NCBI GenBank assembly: GCA_045638685.1
Contig: JAZUBT010000034.1
Location: 1 to 19,266, forward strand
Source of the DNA: SIG673 sp045638685
GTDB lineage: Bacteria > Bacillota > Clostridia > Oscillospirales > CAG-272
DNA length: 19,266 nt
Reading direction: 5' to 3'
Shown: in pieces, positions 14,646 through 19,266 of the stretch
How positions within the stretch are numbered: the first letter of the stretch is position 1
Layout: every line of letters begins with the position of its first letter
Notes under the pieces: model-generated
Seen by the model: the letters and a program-made list of their open reading frames with translations, nothing else
Told to the model about the DNA's origin: nothing
Databases searched by the model: none
Position numbers and translations under genes: made by a program

Positions 14646-17558
14646 TTATTTTAAATACTTAGGGTTTCCAAAGTATTTGTCGGAATAGGTTCTCTTCATA
14701 AGCGTCGCAAGCTCGTACGAATTTTTCCAACCGACATCCCGCTCCTGAATCTTTGAACTGTTATAGATTGAGCTGCCGTCGCGCTCTCCAAACGTACCAA
14801 CCCATTTGATAGAATTCAGATTTGTGCAGCTGGTAAAGGCTCCGGGAGCAACACAGTTAACGTTGTTCGGGATTATAAGCTCGGTAATCTTGGTGCAACC
14901 GTTGAAGTCGGCGGTGTTTATCCCCGTAATTGTCTTCGACAGCGTTACCTTTCCGCTTATTCCTTTCGGTACCTGCATTATTTTCGTTGCCTTATTGCTA
15001 TCGTAAAGAATTCCACACTCCGAGAAGTAGCTTGTGTTCGCTTCGTCCACCGTAATTGCGGTGAGGCTTTCACATTCCGCAAACGCAAAGGAACCAATAA
15101 AGCTGACTCCGCTCGGTATATATATGGTTTTAAGTCCGCTTTCGCAAAACGCGCTGTTATTTATATTTATCACCGTATCAGGAATAGTAAAGCTCGCAAG
15201 ACTGCTGCAACCGTAAAATGCGCTTTTGCCTATATACTTAACCGTTCCCGAGAGAGATACCGAGGTAAGAGAGGTGCAACCGTTGAACAGCGACGCCGGA
15301 ATCGAGCTTCCGATGTTGGGAAGCGCTATCGCGGTAAGCTTTTTGCAGTTTTCAAATACGCTCGTTTCAATAAGCGTTACTCCGCTCGGTATGGATATCG
15401 ACGTCAAGGACTCGCAGCCCCTGAACGCACGCTCTTTTATCGAGGTTACTCCGCTCGGAATAATAATATTGGTAAGCGCGGTGCAGCCGTTAAACGCGTC
15501 AATAGGAATCTCGGTAATTCCGCTCGGCAGGGTAACGGTTTTAAGGCTTGTGCAGTTCTTGAAGGCGCTCGCCGCAAGATTTGCCGTATCCGGCAGAGAA
15601 ACGCTGACAAGCTTTGTCGCTCCGGAGAACGAGTAATAGCCGGAGCCGCTTGTAATTACAATTCTCGTAAGATTTGTTTTTCCAACGTAAGAAAGCAAGG
15701 AGCCGGGAACCTCTGCAACCTGTGGAGCAAGTCCCGTTACCGACGAGCTGAACGAAACAACCGAAGCCGGAAGCCTTATACTTGTAACGCCGCTCATATT
15801 TCCTCCGGGAACGCTTGTAACTCCCACAGGGTAGGTCATTTCGCCGCTGAATTTCGAAACGTATCCGAGCACCTTATTCGACGCTCTTTCATAAAGTATG
15901 CCGCACTGAACAAAAATGCTCTGGTTTTGAGAATCAACGGTAATCGATGCAAGCGAGGAGCAGCCCGAAAACGCCGACGAGCCTACCGAGGCAAGGGTTG
16001 ACGGGAGCAAAATCCTCTCTATCTTGCTGCCGCCCGCGAAAGCGGATGAGCAGAGCGCGGTGTCGCCTACGAGCGTTACCGTTTTAAGCGCGGTAGGAAC
16101 TGCCGAACCGAAAAGAGTTTTAAGCTGTACGCCGCCAAGTCTTGCCGTAAGCGTTGTAACTGCGTTACAGCCCGAAAGCACACTGCTTCCGAGCGTCGCC
16201 GTGCTTGGGAATTTAACGGTAAGAAGGCTCGTGCAGTTCTGGAAGGCGTAGCTTCCTATTCTTTCGATGCCTTCGGAGATTTCAATGGATTTTATGTTCT
16301 TTAATCCGTTGAATGCTCTGTCTGCTATCTCCTTGACCGGCTTTTCATTGTAAGTGGCGGGAATTAAGAATATGCTTCCCTTCGCCTCTCCGAGGTCTGT
16401 AAGTATGTAGTATGATTTATCCGAGGAAAGGGTGTATTCAAAGCCTTCACTCGTTTTTTCCTCGCCGTTTATAAGAAGCGTCTTTTCGGTTTTGTTCTGA
16501 TTTCCGATAATACTTATTTCCGTCGCGGAGAAGCTTATTTTAACGGTTGGACTTCCGAGCGAAATGGGAGTAAGCTTAACGATAAAGGTTATAGTCTTAT
16601 CCCCCTCCTCAGGTTCGGGAATCTTAAAGCTTACGCTGATATTCTTTTCGGTCATATCCGGGTTCGTAGCCTCGTCAAACGTTCCGCTTCCCGCCTCCTC
16701 AAGCGTTCCGTCAACTACCGAAAGGGGCGAGACGTTAACGTTAAGTAAAATCGTTTCATCAACGCTTTTTTCAATTAAGGATTTTATCTTGGCGGTAATA
16801 ACCATAAAGTACTCTTTGCCGACCTTCATATCGACCGAGCTTACAAGACTTGCCGTATCGTATCTTCCGTCGCCATAGCTTTCGGAGGTGAGATACGATA
16901 TGTTTAATTCGCTTAAATTAACCTTTTCGGGGTAGTAGGCGTTCGCCTTGGCTGTCGATTTGCTTGCGACACCGTACGTGTTTTTCTTTATTGTTCCGTT
17001 AACGGAATATTCGGCACTGAGCTTAACCTCTGTCTTTATCTTTATTTCAAGGAAAACGACGAACTGCGCCTCCGAGCCGTCGGCATAAGGAGTAACCTTA
17101 TACGTGGCCACGCTTCCGTCTATCTCGTCGAGCGCTACGTCCGCACCCGAGCCAGCTAAGGAGAAATTGCCGTAATCCAAAACTTCAACGGCGTCCTCAA
17201 TAGAAACGCTTGCGTCCCCGGTACGAAGCACAAGCTCTCCGCTATTAAACGCGAGCTTTGAATCGTCCTTTGTCGATGCCTTCGTGTAACAAACGATATA
17301 GTATGTATCTCCTATCGACATTTCATTGACTGCGGGAACCTCGTATTCTTCCTTGCTCTTCTCTTTCCCTTCGCCGTCATCAATTGGAAGCATATTTGAC
17401 AGAAATCCGTCAAGGTCGGCTCCCTTTAATATGTAGCATCTGTTAGAGATTGCGCCCTTCGAGCCGCCACCGCCACCAAACGAGCAACCGACAAACACTA
17501 CCGCCGCAAAAACGGTAAACGTTAAAACAAGAAGCGCCGCCCTTAGTTTTCTTTTCAC
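14646..17558 (-). CDS. BspA-like leucine-rich-repeat surface lipoprotein
   Basis: This encodes about 970 residues. I chose the GTG at 17556-17558 because AGGGGG lies about 7 bases upstream and the product then begins VKRKLRAAL; the frame extends eight codons to a TTG at 17582. The signal peptide ends in the lipobox VFVGC with Cys25, followed by a glycine-rich linker. Residues about 65-210 are a first beta-rich domain, residues about 214-352 are the domain shared with two neighbours, and residues about 405-960 are BspA-type (LRR_5) repeats with the pattern AF-x-x-C-T-S-L-x-x-x-x-(I/L)-P, broken twice by a Tyr/Cys-containing segment (CGILYE, CGILYD). Such repeats usually mediate binding to host or other proteins at the surface. 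There is no LPxTG or SLH. Its own consensus promoter lies about 95 bases upstream of the start. Confidence 0.88.
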   Translation of the reverse strand: MKRKLRAALLVLTFTVFAAVVFVGCSFGGGGGSKGAISNRCYILKGADLDGFLSNMLPIDDGEGKEKSKEEYEVPAVNEMSIGDTYYIVCYTKASTKDDSKLAFNSGELVLRTGDASVSIEDAVEVLDYGNFSLAGSGADVALDEIDGSVATYKVTPYADGSEAQFVVFLEIKIKTEVKLSAEYSVNGTIKKNTYGVASKSTAKANAYYPEKVNLSELNISYLTSESYGDGRYDTASLVSSVDMKVGKEYFMVITAKIKSLIEKSVDETILLNVNVSPLSVVDGTLEEAGSGTFDEATNPDMTEKNISVSFKIPEPEEGDKTITFIVKLTPISLGSPTVKISFSATEISIIGNQNKTEKTLLINGEEKTSEGFEYTLSSDKSYYILTDLGEAKGSIFLIPATYNEKPVKEIADRAFNGLKNIKSIEISEGIERIGSYAFQNCTSLLTVKFPSTATLGSSVLSGCNAVTTLTARLGGVQLKTLFGSAVPTALKTVTLVGDTALCSSAFAGGSKIERILLPSTLASVGSSAFSGCSSLASITVDSQNQSIFVQCGILYERASNKVLGYVSKFSGEMTYPVGVTSVPGGNMSGVTSIRLPASVVSFSSSVTGLAPQVAEVPGSLLSYVGKTNLTRIVITSGSGYYSFSGATKLVSVSLPDTANLAASAFKNCTSLKTVTLPSGITEIPIDAFNGCTALTNIIIPSGVTSIKERAFRGCESLTSISIPSGVTLIETSVFENCKKLTAIALPNIGSSIPASLFNGCTSLTSVSLSGTVKYIGKSAFYGCSSLASFTIPDTVININNSAFCESGLKTIYIPSGVSFIGSFAFAECESLTAITVDEANTSYFSECGILYDSNKATKIMQVPKGISGKVTLSKTITGINTADFNGCTKITELIIPNNVNCVAPGAFTSCTNLNSIKWVGTFGERDGSSIYNSSKIQERDVGWKNSYELATLMKRTYSDKYFGNPKYLK
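16224..16454 (-). repeat. duplicated segment, copy A (matches 18102-18332)
   Basis: This stretch codes for residues 369-445 of the LRR lipoprotein. A hand alignment with the product of 18102-18332 gives 66 identical residues of 77 without gaps, and long runs of identical bases. Similarity continues at a lower level upstream through the shared domain. Confidence 0.85.
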
Positions 17559-17651
17559 CTTGTTCCCCCTTCTGCTGCCCAAAGTCAGCTAAGCATAAAT
17601 CCAAACTTACTCACGCGCGTATTTACGCGTAAAACAAATATATTGTATTAT

Positions 17652-17680
17652 ATTATATCATTTAATAGAGTGTTTGTCAA
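17652..17680 (-). promoter_or_regulatory. consensus promoter of the LRR lipoprotein gene
   Basis: On the minus strand TTGACA (17675-17680), a 17-base spacer and TATAAT (17652-17657) are a perfect vegetative consensus. Transcription should start near 17645, leaving a leader of about 87 bases. That leader contains the palindrome TTTACGCGTAAA (17622-17633), a possible operator. Confidence 0.85.
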
Positions 17681-17724
17681 CATAATATTACAAATACCGC
17701 TAAATAATTTTACAGAAACGCAAA

Positions 17725-17789
17725 AACACCCCCTCGGAAAGCGGAGGCAAATTTTAAAATCAGCCTTGGTTTACCCGGTAGGGGGTGTT
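17725..17789 (-). terminator. long structured hairpin, probable terminator of the upstream LRR gene
   Basis: AACACCCCCT (17725-17734) and AGGGGGTGTT (17780-17789) pair over 10 bp and enclose 45 bases with small internal inverted repeats (CCTC/GAGG, ATTTTAAAAT). On the minus strand the GC-rich outer stem is followed by TTT. It lies 63 bases after the partial LRR gene and before the next promoter, which fits a terminator. The large folded interior could also be a small structured RNA; I match it to no riboswitch family. Confidence 0.5.
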
Positions 17790-17852
17790 GATATATTTAT
17801 GATTATAGGCAATTTTTATTAACTAAAAAAGAGTAACCGAACTTCTCCTTTA

Positions 17853-19266
17853 TTATTTATCGCTCTTTCCCGCCGGCGTTATCCATACGCTGTTATCCTC
17901 TTTATAGTACACCACGCCGTCCTTTGAACAGAACGTGGCGTTATCCTCGTCCACCGTAATTGACTTAAGCTCTGAGCAGGCCTTAAACGCTGTCGTGGCA
18001 AGGGTTGTAACAGACACAGGAATGTTAACCGAGGTTAGTCCGCTACCTGCAAACGCCTCGGAATCTATTATTTTGAGCGTTTCGGGAAGCGTTACCGAGA
18101 CAAGGCTCGTACAGTTTTGGAAGGCGCCGCTGCCTATTCTTTCGATGCCCTCGGAGATTTCAACGGATACTATGTTCTTTAAATCCTTAAAAGCTCTGTC
18201 GGCAATCTCCTTAACGGGCTTTTCGTTGTAAGTGGAGGGAATTAAGAGCACACTCCCCTTCGCCTCTCCAAGATCTGTAAGCGTGTAGTAGCTTCTGTCT
18301 GCCGAGAGCGTATATTCAAAGCCCTCGCTCGTCCTTTCTACCCCGTCAATCGGCAGCTCGCACGTTATCTCATTTCTGCCCTGTCCGAGTATGGTTATCT
18401 TATACGCCGAAAATCCTACTTTTACCGTAGGCGTCCCCGTGGATACGGGAATAAGCTTTACCATGCTTGTTATCTTTTTTTCGCCCTCGGAGGTCTCGGG
18501 TATTTTAAAGCTTACGCTGATAGTTTTTTCGGTGTCCGTTTTAATTTCACTAAAATTACCGCTTTCCGCCACCTCAAGCGTTCCGTCAACGAGAGCGCGC
18601 GGTAGCTTTACGTCAAGCGTAAAGGTCTCTCCGTCGCTTTCCTCAATTTGCGAGGTAAGGTTAGCTATTATAACCATATAATAAATCTTGCCGGCCTTCA
18701 TATTAACCGTATCCATGATAGCGGAGGAATCGTAGCTTCCGTTTACGTAATCCTTATCCTCAATGTACTGCACCGTTACGTTGGAGATATTAATCTTTTT
18801 GGAAAAATAAACCGTACCCCTATCCTCTGTAACCGTGTTTGCTCTGTCATAAAAAGGCCCGTAGTTCCCCATATATCTTGAACCGACTATCTGGTATCTT
18901 ATATCAAGCGTTACCTCTGCTTTAGGCTCTATTACGATATAAGAAATAAACTCCATCTGTCCGCTGCTTGCCGTAGGAACAACGTTATAGAACATCATTT
19001 TTTCGTTGTACTCCTGTTCGGCATCACGGTTTATAAAAACGCCTGAGCCGCCTGCACAAATATCGTATCCGGTATCCACAACGTCGATAGCCTCGCTTAT
19101 CGGCACGTTAGCGGTCAAGGTAAATCCGCAGTTGTCCCAGAACTGAATGACGCTATCGTCCTCGGTTACCGAAAACGTATATCCTACTATGTAATACCTC
19201 TCCCCCGCCGTCAGGGTTTCAACATAGGGTACACGGTACTCTTCTTCATCTTTATTTTTCTCCCCT
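17853..19266 (-). CDS. LRR surface protein, paralogue of the neighbouring lipoprotein (5' end outside window)
   Basis: The frame is open from the window edge to the stop at 17853-17855, giving at least 470 residues. A TTG codon at 19116-19118 is inside the frame and is not a likely start, because the codons beyond it (EEEYRVP, ERYYIVGYT) match residues about 70-92 of the LRR lipoprotein. The visible part contains the same first beta-rich domain, the shared domain (KAGKIYYMVI, LVDGTLEVAESGN, ISVSFKIPE, MVKLIPVSTGTPTVKVGFS), then only about four BspA-type repeats (AFQNCTSLVSVTLP, SGLTSVNIP, AFKACSELKSITVDEDN) and a short tail ending GKSDK. It is therefore a much shorter LRR protein than its neighbour. 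A lipoprotein signal at the missing N-terminus is likely by homology. The function is unknown; binding or adhesion is the usual role of such repeats. Confidence 0.85.
   Translation of the reverse strand, partial: GEKNKDEEEYRVPYVETLTAGERYYIVGYTFSVTEDDSVIQFWDNCGFTLTANVPISEAIDVVDTGYDICAGGSGVFINRDAEQEYNEKMMFYNVVPTASSGQMEFISYIVIEPKAEVTLDIRYQIVGSRYMGNYGPFYDRANTVTEDRGTVYFSKKINISNVTVQYIEDKDYVNGSYDSSAIMDTVNMKAGKIYYMVIIANLTSQIEESDGETFTLDVKLPRALVDGTLEVAESGNFSEIKTDTEKTISVSFKIPETSEGEKKITSMVKLIPVSTGTPTVKVGFSAYKITILGQGRNEITCELPIDGVERTSEGFEYTLSADRSYYTLTDLGEAKGSVLLIPSTYNEKPVKEIADRAFKDLKNIVSVEISEGIERIGSGAFQNCTSLVSVTLPETLKIIDSEAFAGSGLTSVNIPVSVTTLATTAFKACSELKSITVDEDNATFCSKDGVVYYKEDNSVWITPAGKSDK
18102..18332 (-). 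repeat. duplicated segment, copy B (matches 16224-16454)
   Basis: This stretch codes for the junction of the shared domain region and the first LRRs of the partial paralogue. It aligns without gaps to copy A, 66 of 77 residues identical by hand count. Confidence 0.85.

Noticed and set aside
14646..17558. The LRR array as a simple DNA tandem repeat
   Set aside because: The repeats are conserved as protein (AFxxCTSL pattern) but diverged in DNA, as usual for BspA-type LRRs, so it is not a separate repeat feature.
17725..17789. Cyclic-di-GMP or other riboswitch in the gap between LRR genes
   Set aside because: On the plus strand GGAAAGCGGAGGCAAA and ACCCGGTAGG look faintly like a GEMM riboswitch, but the order of conserved blocks is wrong and the downstream genes are on the other strand.
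19116..19118. TTG as the start of the right-most LRR gene
   Set aside because: The frame stays open to the window edge and the upstream codons are homologous to the neighbouring LRR lipoprotein, so the gene is truncated by the window.

Overview
The window looks like chromosomal DNA from a gut-type clostridium (Bacillota, Clostridia; inferred from AGGAGG-type ribosome binding sites, TTGACA/TATAAT promoters, a meso-DAP dehydrogenase, a clostridial-style MATE pump and BspA-like leucine-rich-repeat lipoproteins). Species cannot be named from sequence alone. I saw no rRNA, tRNA or CRISPR array.

Left part (1-3165). The 3' half of ddh (lysine/DAP metabolism) ends at a strong bidirectional terminator. 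Then comes a visibly AT-richer block on the minus strand: a membrane-anchored protein of unknown function, a small HTH protein in front of it, a 186-bp segment bounded by 24-bp inverted repeats, and a tyrosine recombinase. The segment carries a perfect-consensus promoter (TTGACA-17-TATAAT) that, in the orientation given here, points away from the two-gene operon and into the 3' end of the recombinase gene. If the segment flips, the promoter would sit about 50 bases upstream of the HTH gene's start codon. This is the layout of a phase-variable invertible promoter, here in its presumed OFF state, and it is the most interesting item in the window.

Middle (3166-7209). Three plus-strand genes: a MATE efflux transporter with a good promoter and a possible operator, glycerol kinase (glpK), and a monoacylglycerol-lipase-like alpha/beta hydrolase. 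The last two could together liberate glycerol from lipid and phosphorylate it. A bidirectional terminator closes this block.

Right part (7232-19266, all minus strand). Reading in the direction of transcription: the 3' part of a leucine-rich-repeat surface protein (cut by the window edge), a large LRR lipoprotein driven by its own consensus promoter, a zinc-ribbon/transmembrane/Fn3-repeat protein, an Fn3 lipoprotein, two FtsX-like permeases and an ABC ATPase. Three of these surface proteins share an uncharacterised domain of about 140 residues, and the two LRR proteins are recent duplicates in part. This looks like a surface-protein locus coupled to a MacB/FtsX-type ABC system; its function cannot be read from the sequence.
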